A stretch of 64,000 nucleotides of DNA, taken from Marinomonas colpomeniae. GTDB lineage: Bacteria > Pseudomonadota > Gammaproteobacteria > Pseudomonadales > Marinomonadaceae. Below are positions 29,430-37,408 of the stretch, piece by piece. The stretch is taken from the NCBI RefSeq assembly GCF_014803385.1, contig NZ_JACYFC010000007.1:1-64000 (forward strand), written 5' to 3'. Numbering within the stretch: the first letter of the stretch is position 1; each line of letters begins with the position of its first letter. Below the pieces are notes generated by a model, which worked only from the letters and a program-made list of their open reading frames with translations, was not told the origin of the DNA and did not search any database. Made by a program: the position numbers and the translations under genes.

Positions 29430-30110
29430 ATGAGAATTGAAATCGCCGGTGAAAATGCCTTAATACTGTATTTTTCAGATAAAGTAAGTGAAGAATCAAG
29501 CGCTAAAATTCAAGCAATGACTCAAGCGCTAGGCACAAAAATGGGCGATGGAATCATTGATTTGGTGCCCTCTTACGCATCGTTATTGGTTATCTATGAT
29601 GATGACCGTTATGACTATTATGCAATGCGTCAGCTTATTAATACCACAGCAAAACAGTTAGATAGCCAATCGTCTAGAAGTGAAGGTAAGTTGATTACGC
29701 TCCCTGTTTATTATGGCGTAGAAGCGGCTCCAGATTTAGAAGAGCTAGCGCAAAAAGCAGGATTAACAACAAACGAAGTAATAGAGATACACCAAGCTCA
29801 AACTTACCAAGCTTATGCTATTGGTTTTGCTCCTGGCTTTGCTTTCTTAGGTGAAGTAGATGAGCGCATAGCTATGCCTCGTAAATCAACACCGCGTAAG
29901 GCAGTACCAAAAGGCGCCGTGGCAATTGCTGACAGGCAAACAGCGGTATATCCGTCTGTTTCCCCTGGTGGCTGGAATTTAATCGGCTTGTGCCCTGTGT
30001 TGATGTTTGATCCTGAAAGGACACCTTGTATGCCCTTAGAGACCGGTGACAAAGTGAAATTCCAAGCGATTTCTAAAGAAGAATTTTTAAGCATGGGAGG
30101 TCAGCTATGA
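29430..30110 (+). CDS. pxpB: 5-oxoprolinase subunit B (KipI family)
   Basis: 226 residues. The family signature includes YAIGFAPGFAFLGEVDERIAM (shown in part), PRKSTPRKAVPKGAVAIA and the QTAVYPSVSPGGWNLIG loop, typical of the cyclophilin-like PxpB/KipI fold that pairs with PxpC. B. subtilis KipI was first described as a kinase inhibitor, but with PxpA and PxpC adjacent the metabolic role is far more likely. It overlaps pxpC by 4 bp (ATGA), so translation is probably coupled. Confidence 0.93.
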   Translation: MRIEIAGENALILYFSDKVSEESSAKIQAMTQALGTKMGDGIIDLVPSYASLLVIYDDDRYDYYAMRQLINTTAKQLDSQSSRSEGKLITLPVYYGVEAAPDLEELAQKAGLTTNEVIEIHQAQTYQAYAIGFAPGFAFLGEVDERIAMPRKSTPRKAVPKGAVAIADRQTAVYPSVSPGGWNLIGLCPVLMFDPERTPCMPLETGDKVKFQAISKEEFLSMGGQL

Positions 30111-31063
30111 GCCAACAACCTCAAGCAAGCAGTATGATCATCTCCAACCCTGGTGTATTGGCGCTGATTCAAGATATAGGTCGAATTGGCCAGCATCGTA
30201 TAGGATTAACTGTCGGCGGCCCAATGGATCCTTTTTCATTTCACTGGGCAAACCATTTATGTGGTAACGATGAGGGTGCCACTGCCATTGAATTAAGCAT
30301 TGGCGGTTTCGTCTCTGAATTTACACAAGACACCCAAATTGCATTGACCGGTGCCGTATCAGACATCAAGTTAAATGGTAAATCTGTACCAATGTGGCAC
30401 ACCTTATCGGTAAAAGCTGGTGATGTATTAAAAGTTGGTTTTGCCAGTGAAGGTTGCCGCATTTATTTAGCAGTACAAGGTGGATTTCCTATTACACCTC
30501 AGTTTGGCAGCACCGCAACCGTTGTTCGTGAAGCGATTGGTGGGATAAACGGACATGCCTTAGCAAAAGGTTCTGTTATACCTTTATCTACTTGGCAGCC
30601 CCGACCAAATTTGATGATGCCAGAAATGTACCGACCAAGTTATCAGCTTAAAAAACCATTACGCGTTGTGTTGGGTTATCAAGAAGCCAGCTTCAGTGAC
30701 TTTGATAAAGCACATTTTTTTAGTAGCGACTATACCGTTAGCGAACGTATGGATCGTATGGGATATAGATTAACTGGCCCTATGTGTCGCTCTTCAATAA
30801 GCAGCATGTTGTCCGAAGGTATTTGTCATGGCGCTATTCAGCTACCGCCAGATGGCCAACCGATCGTTTTATTGAATGACCGTCAAACCATAGGGGGTTA
30901 TCCAAAAATGGGCGCTATGATCGCTAGAGATACCGCACGTTTGGCACAAATGACACAAGGTAAAACAGTGACGTTTGAAGCAATAACAATCCAAGAAGCA
31001 CACGCGATTAACCTGTTGTCTCGACATCATGAGAGCAAGATAAAACTTAAGTCTACTGATTAA
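30107..31063 (+). CDS. pxpC: 5-oxoprolinase subunit C (KipA / biotin-dependent carboxyltransferase family)
   Basis: 318 residues. Diagnostic stretches are GVLALIQDIGRIGQHRIGL, GGPMDPFSFHWANHLCGN, the YLAVQGGF core and LLNDRQTIGGYPKMGAMI. This is the stand-alone form of the domain pair found in urea amidolyase; there is no biotin attachment motif, as expected for PxpC. It overlaps pxpB and lies 81 bp before the D-glutamate cyclase gene. PxpABC acts on 5-oxo-L-proline in characterised bacteria; stereospecificity here is unknown. Confidence 0.92.
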   Translation: MSQQPQASSMIISNPGVLALIQDIGRIGQHRIGLTVGGPMDPFSFHWANHLCGNDEGATAIELSIGGFVSEFTQDTQIALTGAVSDIKLNGKSVPMWHTLSVKAGDVLKVGFASEGCRIYLAVQGGFPITPQFGSTATVVREAIGGINGHALAKGSVIPLSTWQPRPNLMMPEMYRPSYQLKKPLRVVLGYQEASFSDFDKAHFFSSDYTVSERMDRMGYRLTGPMCRSSISSMLSEGICHGAIQLPPDGQPIVLLNDRQTIGGYPKMGAMIARDTARLAQMTQGKTVTFEAITIQEAHAINLLSRHHESKIKLKSTD

Positions 31064-31144
31064 GCTTTATTCGAAAAACCTCAAAAAGTAAGAACAACCG
31101 TTAAGACAGCGTTTAGTCCATTAATAGAAGCAAGAGGTTACACC

Positions 31145-31996
31145 ATGCCTGATTCATTGGAATCCATGAGTATTGCAATTGAAAAAGCGTTAGTTGCTCA
31201 CAACTATCGAGGCATGGCCAGTGTTCGTCCAGCACTTACACCAGGCTACTGTCTGCGTGCGGCTCGTACTTTATTTGACGCTAAAGGTGTTGTACTGATT
31301 GGCACAGGATTTCCTGTTGCAACACCAACAGCAATGACATTTGAAACAGATGGACCTCTTGGAGCTATTGCGCTTTACCAAGCATTAGAAGCCATTGGTT
31401 CGACGCCTTACATAGTGTGCGGCGCGCCATTGTCTCAAGCATTAAAAGAACAATATCGCATAGTGGATTTGAAACTAGGCAAGCACGATGCTCAAGCACA
31501 GGAAGCAACCGATATTTTAGACGACCTTAAACCGAAAGTCGTCCTATCAATTGAACGTCCTGGGCAAGCAGAAGATGGTAATTACTATAATATGCGTGGT
31601 GAAAACATCAGTGCTGGCGCCGCTTGTTTTGACAGTCTGATGAACCAAGCCACTTGCCCAACGATTGCCATTGGCGACGGTGGTAATGAAATAGGTATGG
31701 GTAATGTCACCGACGCACTTCAGTCTTTGGATATTGTTGCTGCTACCACAAAATGTGATGAACTATTAGTCGCTGACGTTTCCAATTGGGGCGGCTATGC
31801 ACTAATTGCCATAATGGGACGATTAACGAACAAAGATCTATTGGCTGAGTTTTCACCAATCGATGTTCTACAGTATTTGTCTACATTAGGTAGTGTAGAT
31901 GGCGTGACCCGCCTCAATCAATTAACAGAAGACGGACAAGGTATTGAAGTAGGCGACGCGCTTATTTTACAACTGCGTCAGTTATCCGGTTTTTAA
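31145..31996 (+). CDS. D-glutamate cyclase (DUF4392 family)
   Basis: 283-residue protein of the DUF4392 fold, the catalytic half of animal D-glutamate cyclase, which converts D-glutamate to 5-oxo-D-proline. Features are VVLIGTGFPVATPTAMTFET, DGPLGAIALYQAL, SIERPGQAEDGNYYNMRG and AIGDGGNEIGMGNV. No signal peptide. Together with the DUF1445 gene at the operon start it reconstitutes the two domains of the animal protein as separate polypeptides. It would feed 5-oxoproline to PxpABC. The assignment rests on the family and context; catalytic residues were not checked by alignment. Confidence 0.85.
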   Translation: MPDSLESMSIAIEKALVAHNYRGMASVRPALTPGYCLRAARTLFDAKGVVLIGTGFPVATPTAMTFETDGPLGAIALYQALEAIGSTPYIVCGAPLSQALKEQYRIVDLKLGKHDAQAQEATDILDDLKPKVVLSIERPGQAEDGNYYNMRGENISAGAACFDSLMNQATCPTIAIGDGGNEIGMGNVTDALQSLDIVAATTKCDELLVADVSNWGGYALIAIMGRLTNKDLLAEFSPIDVLQYLSTLGSVDGVTRLNQLTEDGQGIEVGDALILQLRQLSGF

Positions 31997-32037
31997 TTTT
32001 CGTATACAAACAATTAAAGAAAGTCAGGAGTATAAAA

Positions 32038-32895
32038 ATGAGCACGGTTTACTTGAATGGCGCCTTCATTCCAGTTGAAGAAGCAAAAATTTCCCCACTA
32101 GATCGTGGTTTTTTGTTTGGCGATGGTATCTACGAAGTTGTTCCAGCTTACGCTGGGAAAACCGTTGGTCTAGAACCTCACATGCAACGCATGTTTGATG
32201 GTTTGGCTGCGATTGGCATCAAATGTACTAAAACGATGGATGACTGGAAAGCGCTGATCCAAGAATTGATCGAACAAAACGGTGGCGGTGACCTTGGCAT
32301 TTACATTCATGTTAGCCGTGGAGCAGACGTAAAACGCTACCACGCTTATCCAGAAGGTGTAGAGCCAACTGTTTTCGCTATGGCGAACCCTATTAAACCA
32401 GCAATTACAGATGATGCATCTACTGCGAAAGGGTTTTCTGTTGCGACGACTCAAGACATGCGTTGGAAGCGTTGCCAAATTAAATCCACAGCACTACTTG
32501 GTAATGTCATGCATTTCCAAGAAGGTTACGCTGGCGGCAATGATGAGATTTTGCTTTATAACGAAGACAACATTTTAACAGAGGCAAGTTCATCCAACGC
32601 TTTCATCGTTAAAGATGGCGTTGTAATAACACCAATTCTTGACAATCAAATTCTTCCGGGTATTACTCGTAAGCTGATTCTTGATATTCTTGAAAAAGAT
32701 GGCTCAATTCCGTTTGAAGTACGTGATATTTCAATGGAAGAAGTTTTTAATGCTGATGAAATTTGGGTTACTAGCTCAAGTAAAGAACTTGCCCCTGTCA
32801 CGACAATTGATGGCAAGCCTGTTGCCGATGGTAAAGTCGGTAAGGTATGGGAAGCGGCGTTTAAACTGTACACAGCTCATAAGTTTGAATACTAG
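32038..32895 (+). CDS. dat: D-amino acid aminotransferase (class IV PLP)
   Basis: Transfers the amino group of D-amino acids (typically D-Ala) to 2-oxoglutarate, giving D-glutamate, or the reverse. The 285-residue protein has the fold-type IV start VYLNGAFIPVEEAKISPLDR, GFLFGDGIYEV, the PLP Lys149 in CQIKSTALLGNVM, and EASSSNAFIV. The D-specific signature around RGFLFGDGIYE and RWKRCQIKS resembles Dat rather than IlvE or aminodeoxychorismate lyase, but a substrate check is needed to exclude those. Last gene of the operon, 41 bp after the cyclase gene, followed by a terminator. Confidence 0.85.
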   Translation: MSTVYLNGAFIPVEEAKISPLDRGFLFGDGIYEVVPAYAGKTVGLEPHMQRMFDGLAAIGIKCTKTMDDWKALIQELIEQNGGGDLGIYIHVSRGADVKRYHAYPEGVEPTVFAMANPIKPAITDDASTAKGFSVATTQDMRWKRCQIKSTALLGNVMHFQEGYAGGNDEILLYNEDNILTEASSSNAFIVKDGVVITPILDNQILPGITRKLILDILEKDGSIPFEVRDISMEEVFNADEIWVTSSSKELAPVTTIDGKPVADGKVGKVWEAAFKLYTAHKFEY

Positions 32896-32937
32896 TATTT
32901 CATCTCTTTATAAATAAGAGATAACGAATACAAAAAA

Positions 32938-32976
32938 TGAAAAATGGCAAAGTGAGTAATCGCTTTGCCATTTTTC
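32938..32976 (+). terminator. Terminator between dat and the convergent opine-type dehydrogenase gene
   Basis: Perfect 15-bp arms TGAAAAATGGCAAAG / CTTTGCCATTTTTCA with a 9-base loop. A and T tracts on both sides suit both directions. Confidence 0.85.
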
Positions 32977-33065
32977 ATGCTACTCACTTGCTTACTTTTT
33001 ACCGATAGAGTGGAGTCCAATCCGTTTTCAACGAGAGATTTAGCTCTAGCGCTCGCTCAGCAAAA

Positions 33066-34241
33066 CTAATTCGAAACAAGCTTATCGATCGGGTTCGTAT
33101 CCAAACAAGTATGTGGATAATCAGCCTCTCGATGTTGAAATGACAAAATAGATGATTTCTGAATAACACCATTATCAATGTTGATTGCCTGTCGAATTGT
33201 CTTATTTTTCAGCCAACTATCACGGCCTTCCAATATTGTTGGTAAATAGACAATAAGAGCCGCAGAAATCGAACGTGTCGCACTTTCCCAGAAATAACTA
33301 GGCGTATGATCTACCGCGTAATAATCAATCGTTGCTTGTTTAAATATTGGGTTTTGAAACGTCGTTGGCTTAGCGAAAAAGAATCCCATTCCTTCATCAC
33401 AACTTACATCAATAATCAGACTGTTAGGCTTGAGGTTTGCCATCTCTGATTCGATAACAAAGTCGATAGGGTCTTCTGTATCTTGATAGGTTCCATTAAC
33501 AATAATGTCTGCATCTTTGATAAGTTCAGACAATGGATGAGCTGTGCCGTCATGCTCTACCATTACCATGCGTGCTTCACCCTCTTTCCCAGCTCGAATC
33601 CGAACATATTCACAATCTAGTACCTCTTCACGCACTTCATGATCAGGCCGCTGAATACAAATAGTAATGTCTCTAAACCCATGTGCCTTAAGAGCATATA
33701 TAGCACCACGACTCACAGCGCCAAAGCCAAAAATAATGGTTTTTCGCTGGTTACCGTAATGTCCATCAATGCCTTTAAGCTGTAAAGCATGTATAACCGC
33801 GCAGTAACCTGCCATTTCATTATTCTTGTAAAAAGTGTGACGACCGCATTGCCCACTAGGAGACCAGGTATACATATCCTCAAAAGCAATCAGTGTTAGC
33901 TTACGGTCGATAGCCGCTTGAGTAATTTCCTGTTGCTGAACACAATGGGGATAACCCCATAGCATTCCACCTTCACGAAGTGCCTGTAAATCCGATAGAA
34001 CAGGTTTATTAATAATCACCCTACCAAGATCAGCCAGTAATTCGTGGCGTGTTGCGACCCCCCCAGTAAGCGCCGCTAACTCTGAATCTTGCATGCCAAA
34101 AGGTTCTCCATAACCTTTTTCAAATATTAATCGACGACGCAAGTTTTCAGGAATACGAGACAAATGATCTGGATGGATAGGAAAACGTCGTTCATCTTCT
34201 TTTTTTGAAGTCCCGATGACTCCCATTGTGGATATGTTCAT
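33066..34241 (-). CDS. N5-(carboxyethyl)ornithine synthase-like dehydrogenase (alanine dehydrogenase/PNT superfamily)
   Basis: 391 residues. N-terminal substrate domain starts GVIGTSKKEDERRFPIHPDH, with the KEDERR-type motif of the superfamily; the Rossmann domain has KTIIFGFGAVSRGAIYALKA near residue 170-190. The segments FEDMYTWSPSGQ and DVSCDEGMGFFFAKPTTF fit the Lactococcus N5-(carboxyethyl)ornithine synthase branch (ornithine plus pyruvate plus NADPH) rather than alanine dehydrogenase or saccharopine dehydrogenase. No ornithine gene lies nearby. Convergent with dat, with a 550-bp upstream gap. The exact substrate is an inference from family resemblance. Confidence 0.72.
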   Translation of the reverse strand: MNISTMGVIGTSKKEDERRFPIHPDHLSRIPENLRRRLIFEKGYGEPFGMQDSELAALTGGVATRHELLADLGRVIINKPVLSDLQALREGGMLWGYPHCVQQQEITQAAIDRKLTLIAFEDMYTWSPSGQCGRHTFYKNNEMAGYCAVIHALQLKGIDGHYGNQRKTIIFGFGAVSRGAIYALKAHGFRDITICIQRPDHEVREEVLDCEYVRIRAGKEGEARMVMVEHDGTAHPLSELIKDADIIVNGTYQDTEDPIDFVIESEMANLKPNSLIIDVSCDEGMGFFFAKPTTFQNPIFKQATIDYYAVDHTPSYFWESATRSISAALIVYLPTILEGRDSWLKNKTIRQAINIDNGVIQKSSILSFQHREADYPHTCLDTNPIDKLVSN

Positions 34242-34794
34242 ACTGTCGTGTCCTTATTATTAAAAATAATCAATGTATGTGACTTCATGAACGAGTAATC
34301 AATTTTCGCCAATAGGCCTATTTTTCTGTATCAGAACAACGTTACAGGGTTTAAAAAACACAACTCTGCACAAATCAATGAAGGGAGATAAAACCTAATG
34401 TCATATTCAACGACACAACTGTTACAGAGCCTTCTTGTGCTGCAATATTTATATTTTTTACAAAAAATTAGTAAATGTACAAGAAAGCGAATATTGGCTG
34501 TCGCGCCAACAGGAGAGAGGATGTGTTCTTACAAGCTTAGAACAAACTTGACCAACACATCGAAGCTTATAAACTAACGAAATAAGTGAGCGGAACATGC
34601 AGAGAGACATCAACGTTAAATGTTAAGACCTCTAATCATTTACCACATCAGTATGCGCCCTATAGAAATCAAAACAACCAATATAAATATTTAAGAGTCA
34701 ATATCAGTCACTTTGATACGTGATCGGCATAAAAAACGGTGCTTAAAAATAGAAATAACAGCCTAAGAACTATAATAAATAATCTATTTTATTA
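34242..34794. other. Long intergenic interval
   Basis: 553 bp between two minus-strand genes. It should hold the promoter of the carboxyethylornithine synthase-like gene at the left end. On the plus strand it contains one small open frame with a ribosome-site-like sequence (listed separately). No clear terminator for tdm is visible at the right end. Confidence 0.6.
34398..34577 (+). CDS. Possible 59-residue small protein
   Basis: Low-confidence small gene. An ATG preceded by GGGAG at about 10 nt opens a frame of 59 codons ending in TAA. The product starts MSYSTTQLLQSLLVLQYLYF, hydrophobic from residue 8 to 22 and then basic (KCTRKR), which could be a short membrane peptide. No family recognised. 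It fills part of an otherwise empty interval; chance is the main alternative. Confidence 0.22.
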   Translation: MSYSTTQLLQSLLVLQYLYFLQKISKCTRKRILAVAPTGERMCSYKLRTNLTNTSKLIN

Positions 34795-37104
34795 CTAAGA
34801 TCTCACTCTCGTTCTTTCTGGGTCGTAAAAGGGCAATGTAGTAACGGTGGCAGGAATTCGTTTTTGGTGACCATCCAGTTGCCCTATTTCTAGCTTAGTT
34901 CCGCTGATGGCAAAGTCTGGTGCGAGTCGACATAAGGCAATTTGTTTGTTTAATATTGGAGAAATACTGGCACTGGTCACTATACCAACAGGAAAGCGTC
35001 CGTTATATACCTGATCTCCGTGAGCAACAATATCAGCAACATCAAGCTCTAGCCCCATGAGTTTATGACGACTTTCTGCTGGTTGCCGCGCCATAGCTAC
35101 ACGCCCAATAAAGTCTTCTTCTTTTGTTTTCATTGGAACAGTAAAACCAATTCCTGCTTCATAAGGGTTAGTTTTTGGGCAGAATTCATGATCTGCAAAA
35201 ATAAGTCCTGCTTCGATTCGCAACATATCTAAAGCCGCGAAGCCCATTGGCGCAATATTGAATTCTTGGCCCGCGTCCCATATTGCATCCCAAACTTGTT
35301 CAGCATTATCTGGGTGACACCAAACTTCGAAGCCCAATTCACCTGTGTAACCCGTTCGAGAAATCATTAATGGAATACCACTTTCTCCTCCAAGTCGACC
35401 AATCATAAAATGAAACCATTTAAGGTCTTTTACGGATGATTGATGACTAGAGTTCCAGATCAACTTACTAAGTAATTCACGACTATTTGGCCCTTGAACA
35501 GCGAGGTTGTGTAATTGGTCGGTAGAGTTTTGCACTGTTGCGCGATAACCTTTTCGTTCAGCAATTTCACGCAACCAAATGCCTGAGTATTCATCACCAC
35601 AAATCCAACGAAACGCTTGCTCACCCATTCTAAATAAAGTGCCGTCATCAATCATTCCACCCGTTTCATGACACATGGCAGAGTAAACAATTTCACCAAC
35701 AGCGACTCGCCGCACGTTACGGGTTAGGGCGTACTGCATTAAGGCTTCCGCATCTGGACCCAAGATTTCAAACTTACGCAGCGCTGTCATGTCTATCATA
35801 GCAACACGTTCTCGACAGGCTAAATATTCTGCTTTTGCCCCCCAACCTTCATACTCCGTTGGCACCCAGTAACCGCGGTATTCATCAATCTGTTTCGTTA
35901 ATGCTGAGGTTCTAGAATGAAACGCACTATTTTTAGTCATTCGAGGTAACTCCTGAGGTATAGAACGATGGGCAATGGCTTTTGGGAATTGATGCTCAGC
36001 ATCATAAATTCGTATGTGAATGTCGGTTGGTTGCCATCCATTAGCAGAATCAATGTCGTCAGGACACGCTGATGAAGCGCAGACTAGGTCTCGCATTGCC
36101 CTTAGAAGAACGAAATCCCCCGGACGAGACCAAGGTTCATCCACCAGCATTGCGCCTGTTTCATCAGCATTTGTGTTAAAAAAGAAATTAATCGCAGGCC
36201 AATTCAAACGAGGCTTGATCCCAATATTGAATAAGGCATTATTAAAATTTTCTGTGCAGCTTATATGACCAAAATATCCGCTATCTTCATAAAATCTCGG
36301 ATTACAAGCCAATAAAAAACTGTCGTGTCGTCCAATTGTATCCTGTACCACTTCAATCATGGTATGGAGGTTTTCATCATAAAACCGAGAGAATAACCCT
36401 GGTGTTGGTAAACAATGGTTGTTCATTGTACGTGTCACTGTTCCGTCCAATAGCAGCTCTTTACCTTCGTCTAATTTCGCCTTATCAAAGGCAATAAAAT
36501 CAGAACACTGCTTTCCCTGTACATCGATTATCTGAATCCATTGCCCTGCTTTTACACTGTAAGTACGAGCACTACTATGTGGAATTCTTATTTCTTCAAG
36601 AGGAGGCGCTAAAGGAGCAGGAAGCACCTGACAAGATGGCAAACTATAATGCGTATGTGCCACCAACAATTCGGTCACAGGTAACTGCTGCTCAACAGAC
36701 ATGGAAGCGCCTGCCACAATGATAATAAGTACTAAAGGTTCAGACGCTTCAAGTACAGTAAACTCAGTAGGCAAAAAACAAAGCGCTTCCTCTAACGCTG
36801 TATCTGGAACCTCCCACAGTGATAACTGTTCTTGTAAATATCGACTGGCATGACTAGATTCTCCGAGCTGCATTTTAGTGTGTTTAGCGATTGTTACCCT
36901 TATATCAGAAAACAACCTAGGCTTTGATCCTCCCAAACTATCGAGAACCAATATTTCAGCACCTTGAACGCCATCGTCTGCACATAATCTAATTTTATCA
37001 CCAGCATGCATAAAAACTCTCATCGCGTGCTGCCCTGCAATTCGATAATGACTTACTTCTGGATCTGCACAATTCTTTAAAAACATAGAAGCGCTATTTT
37101 CCAA
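34795..37104 (-). CDS. tdm: Trimethylamine N-oxide demethylase (DUF1989 plus GcvT-type domain)
   Basis: Converts TMAO to dimethylamine and formaldehyde, passing the one-carbon unit to tetrahydrofolate. 769 residues: an N-terminal DUF1989-type half (about 1-385) and a C-terminal GcvT folate-binding half (400-765; RTGYTGELGFEVWC, ALDMLRIEAGLIF). Zinc-site cysteine candidates are Cys267 (LLACNPRFYEDSGY), Cys283 (HISCTENFNNAL) and Cys347 (CASSACPDD). The same two-domain order defines characterised Tdm enzymes. Start is TTG at 37104, with GAGGA 9 nt upstream; an in-frame ATG at 37086 is the alternative. Divergent from a two-component system, near tmm and dmmDABC, which strongly supports the call over a generic aminomethyltransferase. 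Confidence 0.88.
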   Translation of the reverse strand: MENSASMFLKNCADPEVSHYRIAGQHAMRVFMHAGDKIRLCADDGVQGAEILVLDSLGGSKPRLFSDIRVTIAKHTKMQLGESSHASRYLQEQLSLWEVPDTALEEALCFLPTEFTVLEASEPLVLIIIVAGASMSVEQQLPVTELLVAHTHYSLPSCQVLPAPLAPPLEEIRIPHSSARTYSVKAGQWIQIIDVQGKQCSDFIAFDKAKLDEGKELLLDGTVTRTMNNHCLPTPGLFSRFYDENLHTMIEVVQDTIGRHDSFLLACNPRFYEDSGYFGHISCTENFNNALFNIGIKPRLNWPAINFFFNTNADETGAMLVDEPWSRPGDFVLLRAMRDLVCASSACPDDIDSANGWQPTDIHIRIYDAEHQFPKAIAHRSIPQELPRMTKNSAFHSRTSALTKQIDEYRGYWVPTEYEGWGAKAEYLACRERVAMIDMTALRKFEILGPDAEALMQYALTRNVRRVAVGEIVYSAMCHETGGMIDDGTLFRMGEQAFRWICGDEYSGIWLREIAERKGYRATVQNSTDQLHNLAVQGPNSRELLSKLIWNSSHQSSVKDLKWFHFMIGRLGGESGIPLMISRTGYTGELGFEVWCHPDNAEQVWDAIWDAGQEFNIAPMGFAALDMLRIEAGLIFADHEFCPKTNPYEAGIGFTVPMKTKEEDFIGRVAMARQPAESRHKLMGLELDVADIVAHGDQVYNGRFPVGIVTSASISPILNKQIALCRLAPDFAISGTKLEIGQLDGHQKRIPATVTTLPFYDPERTRVRS

Positions 37105-37153
37105 TGGATAATTTCCTCATTCGTTAAGTACATTTAATTCGCTTAACTAAAAA

Positions 37154-37168
37154 GCCCCATTGAGGGGC
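37154..37168 (-). terminator. Hairpin in the tdm leader
   Basis: On the minus strand GCCCC TCAAT GGGGC is followed by TTTTTAG, about 50 nt upstream of the tdm start and downstream of where a tdm transcript from the divergent region would begin. It could be a leader terminator (attenuator) or end an unannotated transcript. Confidence 0.55.
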
Positions 37169-37279
37169 ATATAACGCAACCAATGCATCATTTTTTATGC
37201 TTTATCTGTTGTGAATATTTAACGAGAAGGCTTTTTCACACAATACTCAAGAGTGAGTAACACTTTGGAGATAATAAAG

Positions 37280-37324
37280 ATGTCGGAACTGTGGCATAGA
37301 AACTGCTTCATTAAGACAGAGTAA
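37280..37324 (+). CDS. Possible 14-residue leader peptide before the sensor kinase gene
   Basis: ATG preceded by TTGGAG at about 9 nt, then MSELWHRNCFIKTE and TAA. It is followed 15 nt later by a hairpin with a T-rich tail (37340-37382) and then the kinase gene. The arrangement resembles leader-peptide attenuation, but a short frame like this can arise by chance. Confidence 0.25.
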   Translation: MSELWHRNCFIKTE

Positions 37325-37339
37325 TCAGGAGAAATATTG

Positions 37340-37382
37340 ACCTATGTATATTTCATTCACATAGGTTTATTTTTCTTTTTTT
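37340..37382 (+). promoter_or_regulatory. Inverted repeat with T-rich tail upstream of the sensor kinase gene
   Basis: ACCTATGT (37340-37347) and ACATAGGT (37359-37366) are perfect 8-bp arms with an 11-bp spacer, followed by a pyrimidine/T-rich run. It is either a weak intrinsic terminator or an operator in the tdm-kinase intergenic region, 42 bp before the kinase start. Confidence 0.5.
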
Positions 37383-37408
37383 ACCATCAAATATAGGTGT
37401 CTATTTAG

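Noticed and set aside
27821..32895. Interpretation of pxpB/pxpC as kinase inhibitor KipI and antagonist KipA of sporulation
   Set aside because: There is no sporulation in this lineage, and pxpA plus D-glutamate cyclase in the same operon support the 5-oxoprolinase role.
37169..37340. Glycine or other riboswitch in the tdm leader, suggested by the GcvT-type domain
   Set aside because: No recognisable conserved aptamer core; only a simple terminator-like hairpin is present.
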